From assembly GCA_002381185.1 (NCBI GenBank), contig DFOA01000002.1, positions 1 through 30,710 of the forward strand: DNA of 30,710 nt. Reading direction: 5' to 3'. The stretch's first letter is position 1; each line of letters starts with the position of its first letter. The notes under the pieces are model-generated. The model was given only the letters and a program-made list of their open reading frames with translations, searched no databases and had not been told where the DNA came from. Made by a program: the position numbers and the translations under genes. Positions 16,115 through 24,210 of the stretch are shown one piece after another. The stretch is from Firmicutes bacterium UBA3553. Its GTDB lineage: Bacteria; Bacillota; Clostridia; Tissierellales; Sedimentibacteraceae.

Positions 16115-17284
16115 TTGATTGCTGAAAATAATGTTTTAGCTAGGATATCGTTTCCGGTGTTTTTGATTTCATTGCCGTTAACGGCAATGAATGTTTTGCT
16201 GCCAATATTTACGACCAGGTTGGGATTAACTCCGGTACAAGTTACAGGGCTTTTTTCTGTTTTTTCATTAGGGCTTGTAATATTCAGAATAATAATCGGA
16301 CATGTATCCGACAGGGTTGGGCGCAAACCTGTATTCATTTCGGGAATAATATTTTATCTTTTGTCGTATTTTATATATTCTAAAGCAGAAACGATTCCTT
16401 TGATATACTCAGCCAGAGGCTTGCAATCAATAGCTGCCGTATTTATCAGTATTTCTACATATAGCATGATTGCTGATATGAATAATAGAAATAATAATGC
16501 ACATAGCTTCGGCAAATTAAACAGCTACACGGAAAAAGGAGGTTTAGTAGGCATAGCATTAAGCTTTGTTTTTCTTTATAATAATAGGTTGGTTGTTGGA
16601 TGGGGATATTTGTTCACCGCTTGTACTTTAGCAGTAATAGTTGCTTTAATTTATGCAATTTTCAATACAATAGAGACTAAAGCATCTCCAAGTAACAGCA
16701 CAGACATTAAGACAAAATCCTTATTGGCACCACACAAATCGAGAATAGTAGCATTTAATCTTATTGCAAGAATCTTTACAAGTATGGTTTTTTCAATTTT
16801 TGTTTTATATTTGCAGATGAAATTTAATTCGGATTTGCTGGAAATAGCTTTGGCATTTATTTTGCCATCATTGGTCAGTGCCTTTGCATCACCATACATA
16901 GGAAAAGTAAGTGATAATATAGGAGCAAAAAAAGCCGTTCTAGCTTCACTAATAATGTTATTTGTAAGCATGTTGGTTATTTCATACTTAGGCAATATTT
17001 ACTGGTACGGAGTAGTATGGACTATATATTGCATAGCATTAACTATGCTTGATGTTACAATAAACAGTGTTTTTGTGCAAGACATAGCTGAAGAATCAAA
17101 AGGAATGGCTATAGGACAGTTAACTACAGCTGCTAATATAGGAAATATTATTGGACCAATAATTGGAGGATTAGCTTTGCAAAACGCAGGGCTGCAATCA
17201 CCATACTTAATCAGTTCTTTAGGATTTATAGTTTTATTTTTATATTCTTTAGTGAAATCAAGAAATCAGGAAATTGAAGTATAG
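16115..17284 (+). CDS. MFS transporter
   Basis: Major facilitator superfamily protein of 389 residues with a 12-helix profile. Motif A is clear in the loop between helices 2 and 3 (GHVSDRVGRKP), with a weaker second copy in the C-terminal half (GKVSDNIGAKKA). It is a proton-driven transporter of drug-efflux or sugar-efflux type; the substrate cannot be read. The start is TTG at 16115, supported by AGGGGGAA eight bases upstream and by absence of a better in-frame start before the first helix. It is monocistronic as far as can be seen. Confidence 0.88.
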   Translation: MIAENNVLARISFPVFLISLPLTAMNVLLPIFTTRLGLTPVQVTGLFSVFSLGLVIFRIIIGHVSDRVGRKPVFISGIIFYLLSYFIYSKAETIPLIYSARGLQSIAAVFISISTYSMIADMNNRNNNAHSFGKLNSYTEKGGLVGIALSFVFLYNNRLVVGWGYLFTACTLAVIVALIYAIFNTIETKASPSNSTDIKTKSLLAPHKSRIVAFNLIARIFTSMVFSIFVLYLQMKFNSDLLEIALAFILPSLVSAFASPYIGKVSDNIGAKKAVLASLIMLFVSMLVISYLGNIYWYGVVWTIYCIALTMLDVTINSVFVQDIAEESKGMAIGQLTTAANIGNIIGPIIGGLALQNAGLQSPYLISSLGFIVLFLYSLVKSRNQEIEV

Positions 17285-17355
17285 CAGTATAATAGTATAG
17301 AGATTTCTTTTTTATTATTATACCGTATATATTATAGTTTTAATTTTGGGAGATA

Positions 17356-17583
17356 GTGAAAGTGGATGATGGTGTTTTGATTATATGCAGTATTCTTCCT
17401 TGGGTGCCAGTTGCTATTTGGACTATCTACTATTTTTTATTGAGTAAGAAGTTTGTGAAGCATTTTTGTGGTAGTAAACGTCTTATGATATATATTCCAG
17501 GTTATCTGACGACAAGTCTAAAGTACCAAGAAATTCAACAGCTAAGCTACCAACTTTTGATATACATTAAATTGTGTAAATAG
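17356..17583 (+). CDS. Small membrane ORF, possibly truncated
   Basis: An ORF of 75 residues with a GTG start preceded by GGGAGATA. It contains one clear membrane segment (VLIICSILPWVPVAIWTIYYFLL, about residues 7-29) and then basic and hydrophobic sequence. The C-terminal half (YLTTSLKYQEIQQLSYQLL) does not look like a natural continuation and may result from a frameshift in a once-longer membrane protein. No family recognised. It may equally be non-coding. Confidence 0.35.
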   Translation: MKVDDGVLIICSILPWVPVAIWTIYYFLLSKKFVKHFCGSKRLMIYIPGYLTTSLKYQEIQQLSYQLLIYIKLCK

Positions 17584-17662
17584 CTTTGAACGCTACAATA
17601 TAAATTATATAATTGAAAATGCAGGAATTAAATAATATAATGGTATAAAGGAAATATGTGGG

Positions 17663-17729
17663 TATTTTGTAGTCAGAAACAATATCAAAATATAAGATTA
17701 TGCTACAAAATAGATAGGGTGCTTATAAT
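17663..17729 (+). promoter_or_regulatory. Inverted repeat and -10 element ahead of the LytTR gene
   Basis: TATTTTGTAG (17663-17672) and CTACAAAATA (17703-17712) are perfect 10-bp inverted arms separated by 30 bases. A TATAAT at 17724-17729 follows, so the right arm overlaps the expected -35 area of the regulator gene's promoter. This is a candidate operator; the binding factor is unknown. Confidence 0.35.
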
Positions 17730-17772
17730 CGTCATTTTAGAATCATGAAAACATAACAGGGGGGATGATTGG

Positions 17773-18495
17773 ATGTCTACATACAAAATAGCTGTTTGCG
17801 ATGATGAAGAAGATGCACTCAGCTTGATTTCAGAATTAGTAAAAAGGGAATTTGCAAAATTGGGTGAGAATACTGAAATAAGTGCATTTACCAACTCTGA
17901 ATTGTTGCTTGAATCAAATAGGGAAGAAAGCTTTGATGTAAATTTTCTTGATATAAGCATGCCATCAATAGATGGTATTGAAGTAGCCGGATTAATAAAA
18001 AGATATAATCCGGAAACGTTAATTGTTTTTGTAACATGCATGGATGACCTTGTTTTTAAATCTTATAAGGTTCATCCTTTCGGTTTTATAAGAAAAACAA
18101 AGCTGATAGAGGAGTTTCCTGCAGTTGTTTTAGATATAAAAAAACAGCTTTCATATAATGAGTATTCATTATGCTTTAAATTAGAGGGAACTGAATATCG
18201 TCTTTGCACTGATGAAGTCGTATTTATAGAAAGCAAGGGAAACTATATAAAAATAAAAACCACAGATATGGCAGATTACAGATATAAGGATAGCATAAAC
18301 AAAAAAGAAATTGAGCTTAAAGAGCATGGATTTGTGAGAACTCATGAAAGATTTCTTGTAAATCTCAAATATATTTCAAAAATAAATAAAAAAAGTGTCA
18401 CAATGATTCAAAACTATGACATTCCCGTGAGCAGGAACAGAATGAAAGCAGTAATAGAAAGTTATTATAGCTATCATGGACATTACGAGTCGTGA
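17773..18495 (+). CDS. LytTR-type response regulator
   Basis: DNA-binding response regulator of 240 residues. The receiver domain (about 1-120) shows the acidic pair D10-D11 (AVCDDEE), phosphoacceptor D60 (FLDISMP), T88 and K108. The LytTR domain (about 135-235) has EVVFIESKGNYIKIKT, FVRTHERFLVNLKYI and PVSRNRMKAVIES. This is the AgrA/ComE/VirR class, which binds pairs of direct repeats spaced by two helical turns. AGGGGGGATGAT precedes the ATG. No histidine kinase is in the window, so its partner is remote or absent. It is immediately upstream of the RiPP operon on the same strand, and a 21-bp-phased repeat lies in the gap, which makes it the likely regulator of that operon (inference). Confidence 0.9.
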   Translation: MSTYKIAVCDDEEDALSLISELVKREFAKLGENTEISAFTNSELLLESNREESFDVNFLDISMPSIDGIEVAGLIKRYNPETLIVFVTCMDDLVFKSYKVHPFGFIRKTKLIEEFPAVVLDIKKQLSYNEYSLCFKLEGTEYRLCTDEVVFIESKGNYIKIKTTDMADYRYKDSINKKEIELKEHGFVRTHERFLVNLKYISKINKKSVTMIQNYDIPVSRNRMKAVIESYYSYHGHYES

Positions 18496-18539
18496 GAAAT
18501 ATGAAAATATAAACATATAAACATAAACATGATTCTTAG

Positions 18540-18577
18540 TAACAGTATTCGGCAGGTCGAAATGCCGAATACTGTTA
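18540..18577 (+). terminator. 15-bp perfect hairpin after the LytTR gene
   Basis: TAACAGTATTCGGCA pairs perfectly with TGCCGAATACTGTTA around an eight-base loop, 45 bases after the regulator's stop. Its stability and position suggest the end of the regulator transcript, though no long T-run follows. Confidence 0.65.
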
Positions 18578-18679
18578 TTAAGATTACAATTCTTGAAAAT
18601 AATATTAAATATCTATCTGAGTATTTTCAAAAAACTATCAACAATATCGTCTAAAAAATAACAACTTCGTAACAAGTTA

Positions 18680-18777
18680 CTAAACTTATACTAAAACACA
18701 CCAAACTTATACACCCCCATATAGACAAAACAAATTAATTCGATTATCTTTGATATAAATACTAAATTATTTAATAT
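18680..18777 (+). promoter_or_regulatory. LytTR-type direct repeat and promoter of the RiPP operon
   Basis: AAACTTATAC occurs at 18682-18691 and again at 18703-18712, start-to-start 21 bp; with flanks, ACYAAACTTATAC matches 12 of 13. A -35 TTGATA (18750-18755) and -10 TAATAT (18772-18777), 16 bases apart, follow downstream. Two repeats exactly two helical turns apart upstream of a promoter is the arrangement known for LytTR regulators. The remainder of 18496-18943 contains the hairpin described separately, a long leader and no convincing gene. Confidence 0.5.
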
Positions 18778-18943
18778 GATTACGATGATTAGGCTACCAT
18801 CAAAAAATGTGAAGGATTTGAAGAACGAAATAAGTTGGAAGAAGGATTTCTACACAGTTCAGTAGTAAGAAAGAAAATGAAATGAATATAATACATGAAA
18901 TCATAACAGCTTTACAATTATCAGTAGTTGTTTTAGGAGAGAT

Positions 18944-20653
18944 ATGCATATGAAGAATATTATAAAAGAATTCAATTCAATAAAAACATTTTTTAAGTAT
19001 TTTAAATCATATAAGTGGCATATTTTATTAGTTGAAATAGCAATGTTGGTTAGCATAGGTGTACAGGCTGTACAGCCATTAATTTGGGGAAAAATAGTTG
19101 TATTCCTATTTGAAAAAAACAGGGAAAAGTTTTTATTGTACATTTTATATACAATGATTATATTTCTTGTAAATTCTGTTATTGATTTTATTCAGCAATA
19201 CAGTTTGGAAAATATATCTGAGGGTGCAAGATTTGAATTAAAGAAGGATATATGTAATATAATTCTCAGATTACCAATTAAGACAATAAATGATATGAAT
19301 CTTGGTGAGGTATATACAAGGCTAGAAGGAGATACAGGCGCTGTAATAGAAGGTATTATGAGTTCCATTTTTACATATGTAAATAATATAATCAAGGTTA
19401 TTGTTATTGGCATTGTAATATTGAAAATGAATCCATTTCTTGCTGCTATAATACTTTTAGGTACACCTGTAACTGCCTTATTTGCCGTAAAATATGGATC
19501 TGTAATGAAAAAAATAAATATGGAGGCACTTCATATACAAGATGATTACTCGAGTCTTGTTCAACAGATAATATATGGCATCAGAGAAATACGAGCAGTT
19601 CGAATAAATGGCGTCATGGGTAAGAAATATGAAAATGAAGCAAATAAGGTTAAGAAAAAAAATATGGAGCTGGTAGTAAAACAAAACTCCTATGGCATTG
19701 TGGGAAATGCAATCAGTTTTGTAATGGATACATTAATTCTTTTTGTAGGCGGAAACATGATATTGAATGGAACCCTCATATATGAATACTATGTTGCTTT
19801 TTCTTCATATGCACAGCAGTTTTCACAAGCATATAAAAAAATATTAAACAACAATATAGCAATACAGACAACGCTGAATTCAGTACAACGATTGTCAGAA
19901 TTAATAGATAGTGAAAAGCGATACAAGGCAAAGCATTATAAGGTTATGGAAACTAAAAAATGTGATGGCAACATAGAGTTTAAAAATGTTTCATTTAAAT
20001 ATAATGATTCAGGATATGCCGTTAAGAATATAAGCTTTAAAATAAAAAAGAATACAACAGTAGGAATTATAGGAAATAACGGAAGCGGTAAGTCAACTAT
20101 TGTAAGCCTGTTATTGAATTTATATGATGCTGATGAAGGAGAAATACTTATAGATGGTGTAAACGTAAACAATATTTCAGAACATTCCATGGAAAGAGAT
20201 ATTTTTCCGGTTATGCAAAATACTTTTTTATTCAATACATCAATAAGAGAGAACTTTTTACTGATTAAACCGGATGCCACAGATGAAGAAATAATAAATG
20301 CTTGTAAGAAGACATTTATACATGAGTTTATAGAATCACTTCCGGACAAATACGATTCAAAGATTGGCGAAAATGGTGTAAGTATGTCAGGAGGGCAAAG
20401 ACAGAGACTCATATTAGCCAGATGTATACTTAAAGATTCCAAGATACTTATATTTGATGAAGCTACATCTTCCATTGATAAAGAATCTGTATATTGCATA
20501 AAAAAGATGATTGAAGGATTATCAAAGGAACACACCATAATAATCGTAACTCACGATACATCCATATTTGATATATTTGACGAAATTATATACATAAGCG
20601 ATGGACAAACAGACGGGGGCAAAACAATACAAAATTCTGAGGTTTCAATATGA
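18944..20653 (+). CDS. ABC exporter (fused membrane and ATPase domains) of the RiPP locus
   Basis: Half-transporter of 569 residues that should dimerise. Six membrane segments lie within residues ~20-310 (type IV exporter fold). The ATPase domain has Walker A GNNGSGKST, signature MSGGQRQR, Walker B ILIFDEATSSID and the switch His in VTHD. Unlike PCAT exporters there is no N-terminal C39 peptidase, so leader removal must be done by another protein; the next gene encodes a subtilase. TTTAGGAGAG precedes two ATGs, at 18944 and 18950; spacing allows either. The stop overlaps the next start (ATGA), so the two are translationally coupled. Likely role: export of the modified Cys-rich peptide. Confidence 0.88.
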   Translation: MHMKNIIKEFNSIKTFFKYFKSYKWHILLVEIAMLVSIGVQAVQPLIWGKIVVFLFEKNREKFLLYILYTMIIFLVNSVIDFIQQYSLENISEGARFELKKDICNIILRLPIKTINDMNLGEVYTRLEGDTGAVIEGIMSSIFTYVNNIIKVIVIGIVILKMNPFLAAIILLGTPVTALFAVKYGSVMKKINMEALHIQDDYSSLVQQIIYGIREIRAVRINGVMGKKYENEANKVKKKNMELVVKQNSYGIVGNAISFVMDTLILFVGGNMILNGTLIYEYYVAFSSYAQQFSQAYKKILNNNIAIQTTLNSVQRLSELIDSEKRYKAKHYKVMETKKCDGNIEFKNVSFKYNDSGYAVKNISFKIKKNTTVGIIGNNGSGKSTIVSLLLNLYDADEGEILIDGVNVNNISEHSMERDIFPVMQNTFLFNTSIRENFLLIKPDATDEEIINACKKTFIHEFIESLPDKYDSKIGENGVSMSGGQRQRLILARCILKDSKILIFDEATSSIDKESVYCIKKMIEGLSKEHTIIIVTHDTSIFDIFDEIIYISDGQTDGGKTIQNSEVSI

Positions 20654-21333
20654 GTGTTGTTGCAATAATAGACAGCGGAATACAAAATAATAAAAATCTG
20701 AATATAGTAAAATCTATGACGTTATATGTCAATGATAACTATGAAATTGAAGAGAGGCCGGACAGCACATGCTTAAATGAACACGGTACTATTATAGCTG
20801 ATATTATCACCTTGATAAATCCGGATGTTGAGCTTATTGATATAAATATTTTGGATGAAAAACTTGAGACAAATGGACAAATAATGATACAGGCATTAAA
20901 GAAAGCATTAAGTTTTAAGCCTGATATAATCAATCTAAGCCTTGGAACAAACAATATCAGGTATGTATTTGAACTGAGGAAGCTTATAAAAGAAGCTGTA
21001 AAAAATAAAATAATAATCGTAGCAGCATATAGCAACAACAATAAGATTACATTTCCCGCAATGATGAAAAATGTTGTTGGAGTTAAGCGCATGTCAACAT
21101 TGAAGTTACAAAATACTCCGAAAAGTATTTATTTTTATAAAAACAGTATCTTTTACGCTCCCGATTCTGCAAATATTATATATAAGTTAAGGCGCAAATC
21201 ATGCAATTATAATATAAGGGGAAATAGCATATCGGCAGCATATATCTCAGGTGAATTATCGTTAATTGTAAATAAGAAATATTTTACGCAAGAACAAGTA
21301 TTAGACATGTTTATAAATATTAAAAGTAAATAA
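20650..21333 (+). CDS. Compact S8 (subtilisin-like) peptidase, probable RiPP leader protease
   Basis: Subtilase of 227 residues reduced to the catalytic core, with no signal peptide or propeptide, so it should act inside the cell. The catalytic triad is readable: Asp8 (AIIDSGI), His45 (NEHGT) and Ser193 (IRGNSISAAYISG, corresponding to GTSMAxPhxaG). The oxyanion-hole Asn is probably N129 (AAYSNNN). The Ser motif reads G-N-S instead of G-T-S, a variation that should still be active. It overlaps the exporter gene by four bases and precedes the radical SAM gene by 27 bases. With a peptidase-less exporter next door, cleaving the precursor's leader is the most economical role (inference). Confidence 0.85.
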   Translation: MSVVAIIDSGIQNNKNLNIVKSMTLYVNDNYEIEERPDSTCLNEHGTIIADIITLINPDVELIDINILDEKLETNGQIMIQALKKALSFKPDIINLSLGTNNIRYVFELRKLIKEAVKNKIIIVAAYSNNNKITFPAMMKNVVGVKRMSTLKLQNTPKSIYFYKNSIFYAPDSANIIYKLRRKSCNYNIRGNSISAAYISGELSLIVNKKYFTQEQVLDMFINIKSK

Positions 21334-21360
21334 AATTCTATAATACGGAGGTAAAAATTC

Positions 21361-23493
21361 ATGAATACAAATAGTATAAAAATGGGTAAACTTTCTGAAT
21401 CATGGGGGGATAAAAAAACACAAACAATAACTTTATGTGTGACAGAAGCTTGTAATCTAAGGTGCAAATATTGCTATATGACAGGTAAAAATACCAATAA
21501 TCGCATGTCGTATGAGACTGCTATAAAAGCTGTAAATTTTACTTTGTCGAATGAGGTATACTTTAGCGATAAAGATAGTGTGATATGGGACTTCATAGGA
21601 GGAGAACCATTTCTTGAAATTGATCTAATTGACAAGCTATGTGATTATATTAAAAGAGAAATGTATATAAGAAAGCATAAGTGGTTTAATAAATATAGAT
21701 TTTCATTTTCAACAAACGGTTTAACTTACGATACGCCTAAGGTTCAAGAATATATAAAAAAGAATTATATGCATTTATCAATAGGTATTAGTGTAGATGG
21801 TAATAAGGAAAAACATGATGCTCAAAGAGTAAGACCTGATGGGACAGGATCTTTTGAAATTGTGAAAAAGGTCGTACCTTTATGGTTAAAACAATTTCCA
21901 GGAGCTTCTACCAAAGCTACATTTGCACATGACGATCTCATACATCTAAAAGATAGTATTATTACATTATGGGATATGGGCATTGAAATAGTTTCAGCAA
22001 ATGTTGTATTTGAAGATGTTTGGAAAGAAGGTGATGACATAATTTTTGAAAAACAACTCATTGAATTGGCAGATTATATACTTGAAAATAAGCTTTGGGA
22101 CGATTATTCTGTAAGATTTTTTGATCCCAATATTGGACTTTGCCTTACAGAGAACGAGAAAAATTCTAATTATTGTGGTACGGGTCATATGATTGCAATT
22201 GACTATAAAGGTGACATTTATCCATGTATTAGATATACTCCTTTTACTTTAAATAATACTGGTGGATATAAAATAGGTAATATAGAAACCGGCATAAATT
22301 ATGATTTAATTAGACCATTTGAAAATTTAACACTTAAGGCGCAATCGAAAAAAGAATGCATAAATTGCGAAATAGCAACAGGATGTTCTTGGTGTTCAGG
22401 ATATAATTATGATGATGCTAAGGGTAAAACCTTATTCCATAGAGCTATAAATACTTGTCTTATGCATAAGGCAAATGTAAGAGCAAATGAATATTTTTGG
22501 GAGAAATTATCTTTAAAGTTAGATATAGAAAATCCAAGAGACGAGATCAAGAAAAAAAGAAATAGAATCAAAGAAGATATTAACAAAATAAAATATATTC
22601 AAATAATAGCAGAAGATAATATCGTACCTCATTGTTGCTATAGAAATACAAAAAAAACAAATAACATGATGTCAAAAGAGACATTTGAGGAGGCCATAGG
22701 TTTTTGCAAAAATAAAGGATTTCAGCCTGTCATAATAGGTAATAATTTTTACATGAAAGATGAAAAGTATATACACATAGGTGTTGGCGAATGCGATGAT
22801 ATTGTTATTCATAATAACACGATTAATAGAAATATTTCTGAAAATAACATTTTATTAATAACTAAGATTAGTGTTATTAATTTATTTGATATGGTATGTG
22901 AACTTTTAGGTAACAAAAAAGTTCAAAGAGTAAATATTATAATTGTGGACCTGGATAAATGGAATGAAAACATTATAAATGAATATAAAAGGCAATTGGA
23001 ATTGATATCACAACAATTATATGAACAGTTCTTGAATTCAAAACCAGTAGATATAAATGTATTAACAGATATATTTGAAAATATAAAAATAAGAGATTGT
23101 GGAAGTGGAATTGATTCTTATGCTATTGCGCCGAATGGTAAGATTTATATTTGTCCTGCATTTTATTTTGATAATGAAGATGATTTTATAGGTGACTTGA
23201 AAAATGGAATAACTGAAATAAATAAATTAATATATATAGAAAATTCGAATATTTGTTGTAATTGTGATGCTAATCAATGTAAAAGATGCTTATATTTAAA
23301 TAAAAAAATGACTACTGAAATAAATACACCACCTAAAATACAGTGTTTAGTAAGTCATGTAGAAAGAAATATTTCTAGAAAACTGGAATTAAGGTTGATA
23401 AAGGAAAATTTGATAGAGCCTTTAAATTTCATAAGTAAAATTAATTATGAGGATCCCTTAGATAAATGTAAAGCAGGTGAATTTTATGCATAA
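21361..23493 (+). CDS. Radical SAM CXXX-repeat peptide maturase, fused to a second maturase domain
   Basis: Protein of 710 residues, about twice a usual peptide-modifying rSAM. The N-terminal half has the radical SAM cluster motif C31-N-L-R-C35-K-Y-C38 and a SPASM region with Cys272, 289, 333, 336, 342, 345 and 366 for auxiliary iron-sulfur clusters. From about residue 405 a second, non-CxxxCxxC module begins (IIAEDNIVPHCCYRN) and ends with a SPASM-like tail: CGSGIDSYAIAPNGKIYICPA, ICCNCDANQCKRCLYLN and TPPKIQCLVSHVERN. The second module matches what I recall of the stand-alone family named 'CXXX repeat peptide maturase', and the first its radical SAM partner. CGGAGGT precedes the ATG. Together they should form thioether or other crosslinks on the Cys residues of the peptide at 23814. 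The exact chemistry is unknown. Confidence 0.88.
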   Translation: MNTNSIKMGKLSESWGDKKTQTITLCVTEACNLRCKYCYMTGKNTNNRMSYETAIKAVNFTLSNEVYFSDKDSVIWDFIGGEPFLEIDLIDKLCDYIKREMYIRKHKWFNKYRFSFSTNGLTYDTPKVQEYIKKNYMHLSIGISVDGNKEKHDAQRVRPDGTGSFEIVKKVVPLWLKQFPGASTKATFAHDDLIHLKDSIITLWDMGIEIVSANVVFEDVWKEGDDIIFEKQLIELADYILENKLWDDYSVRFFDPNIGLCLTENEKNSNYCGTGHMIAIDYKGDIYPCIRYTPFTLNNTGGYKIGNIETGINYDLIRPFENLTLKAQSKKECINCEIATGCSWCSGYNYDDAKGKTLFHRAINTCLMHKANVRANEYFWEKLSLKLDIENPRDEIKKKRNRIKEDINKIKYIQIIAEDNIVPHCCYRNTKKTNNMMSKETFEEAIGFCKNKGFQPVIIGNNFYMKDEKYIHIGVGECDDIVIHNNTINRNISENNILLITKISVINLFDMVCELLGNKKVQRVNIIIVDLDKWNENIINEYKRQLELISQQLYEQFLNSKPVDINVLTDIFENIKIRDCGSGIDSYAIAPNGKIYICPAFYFDNEDDFIGDLKNGITEINKLIYIENSNICCNCDANQCKRCLYLNKKMTTEINTPPKIQCLVSHVERNISRKLELRLIKENLIEPLNFISKINYEDPLDKCKAGEFYA

Positions 23494-23755
23494 AATTATG
23501 ATTACGGAAAATGAAAAAATAGAATTACTGAATCTTTATGAAAGAAAAAACTCATTGATTGAATTACAAGTAATTGCAGATAAAAATTATTTTAATGAAT
23601 TTGATAAAGAAACTATACGTTCCATAAAAGAAGATATAGAAAAAAATGACCATGATATTGCTCAATGGTGGAAAGTAACTTTATTTAAATATGGTATTTC
23701 CAATGATAGTAATTGTTATGTAAGGTTTAGTGAAAATTGTATATACAATTATTAG
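23486..23755 (+). CDS. CXXX repeat peptide modification system protein
   Basis: Small acidic protein of 89 residues, helical in its first ~65 (ITENEKIELLNLYERKNSLIEL) with a conserved-looking AQWWKVTLFKYGI and a beta-like C-terminal end. The pattern 'E(K)..LL.LYERK..l..L' plus 'QWW' fits the small partner protein of CXXX-repeat RiPP systems as I recall it; its role is unproven, but it is a candidate for peptide recognition or delivery to the maturase. The ATG at 23486 has AGGTGA five bases upstream; the GTG at 23477 overlaps that element. The gene overlaps the maturase gene by eight bases, so translation is coupled. Confidence 0.75.
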   Translation: MHKIMITENEKIELLNLYERKNSLIELQVIADKNYFNEFDKETIRSIKEDIEKNDHDIAQWWKVTLFKYGISNDSNCYVRFSENCIYNY

Positions 23756-23813
23756 ATTTGCATATGTGTTGATATTATATATTTTAAACCAAGAAGAAGA
23801 GAGGAGTGATTAA

Positions 23814-24035
23814 ATGTTTCATTTATTAAGTAAAAAGGACAGAACAATGAAGAAGGATGTAAGTGGTTATGAGATGCAACCACTATGGGAGTGCGGATGC
23901 AAAGATATTTGTGCTAATACATGTTATCAAACTTGTGGAAGAAATTGTGATGATACATGTAAAGGTCAATGCGGTGACGATGTTGGGGTTAGGGCTAGAG
24001 TTATTGATAATCAGGGGAGTAACTTATTCAAGTAA
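23814..24035 (+). CDS. CXXX-repeat RiPP precursor peptide
   Basis: Peptide of 73 residues. A basic, Cys-free leader (about residues 1-26) is followed by a core of eight cysteines: C27, then C29, 33, 37, 41, 45, 49 and 53, exactly every fourth residue (codons 23892-23972). Thr precedes Cys in three repeats (NTC, QTC, DTC). A Cys-free 20-residue tail ends NQGSNLFK. GAGGAGTGAT precedes the ATG at 23814; a second ATG at 23847 also has AAGGA at good distance and would give a 62-residue form. The regular C-x-x-x spacing with adjacent rSAM maturase, small modification protein, subtilase and exporter makes this the substrate of the locus. Modification type and bioactivity are not known. Confidence 0.88.
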   Translation: MFHLLSKKDRTMKKDVSGYEMQPLWECGCKDICANTCYQTCGRNCDDTCKGQCGDDVGVRARVIDNQGSNLFK

Positions 24036-24137
24036 TTGATTTAAACATTATAAGATTTGTTTAAGTATTTTGTCTCTTGGTTTAAATTAATATCGACATT
24101 ATATACGAGATTATTATAAAAATAATCTTAAGTGAAT

Positions 24138-24182
24138 GCTATGATGCAACATTTTATTTAAGATATTATTTTGTATCATAGC
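24138..24182. promoter_or_regulatory. Inverted repeat ahead of the first binding lipoprotein
   Basis: GCTATGATGCAA (24138-24149) and TTGTATCATAGC (24171-24182) form a 12-bp inverted repeat with one mismatch and a 21-base AT-rich loop. It ends about 20 bases before the ribosome binding site of the lipoprotein gene at 24211. A smaller perfect 8-bp hairpin (AGATTATT/AATAATCT, 24108-24128) precedes it. Operator, attenuator or the end of the RiPP transcript are all possible. Confidence 0.4.
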
Positions 24183-24210
24183 CTTACTTATTTTATGTGA
24201 AGGAGTAACC

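Noticed and set aside
17284..17340. Intrinsic terminator after the MFS gene
   Set aside because: A weak 8-bp AT-only pairing encloses the T-run instead of preceding it, so it is not a proper terminator structure.
18785..18865. 26-codon ORF in the leader of the exporter gene as a pheromone peptide
   Set aside because: No ribosome binding site, no processing motif and no adjacent AgrB-type protease; probably chance.
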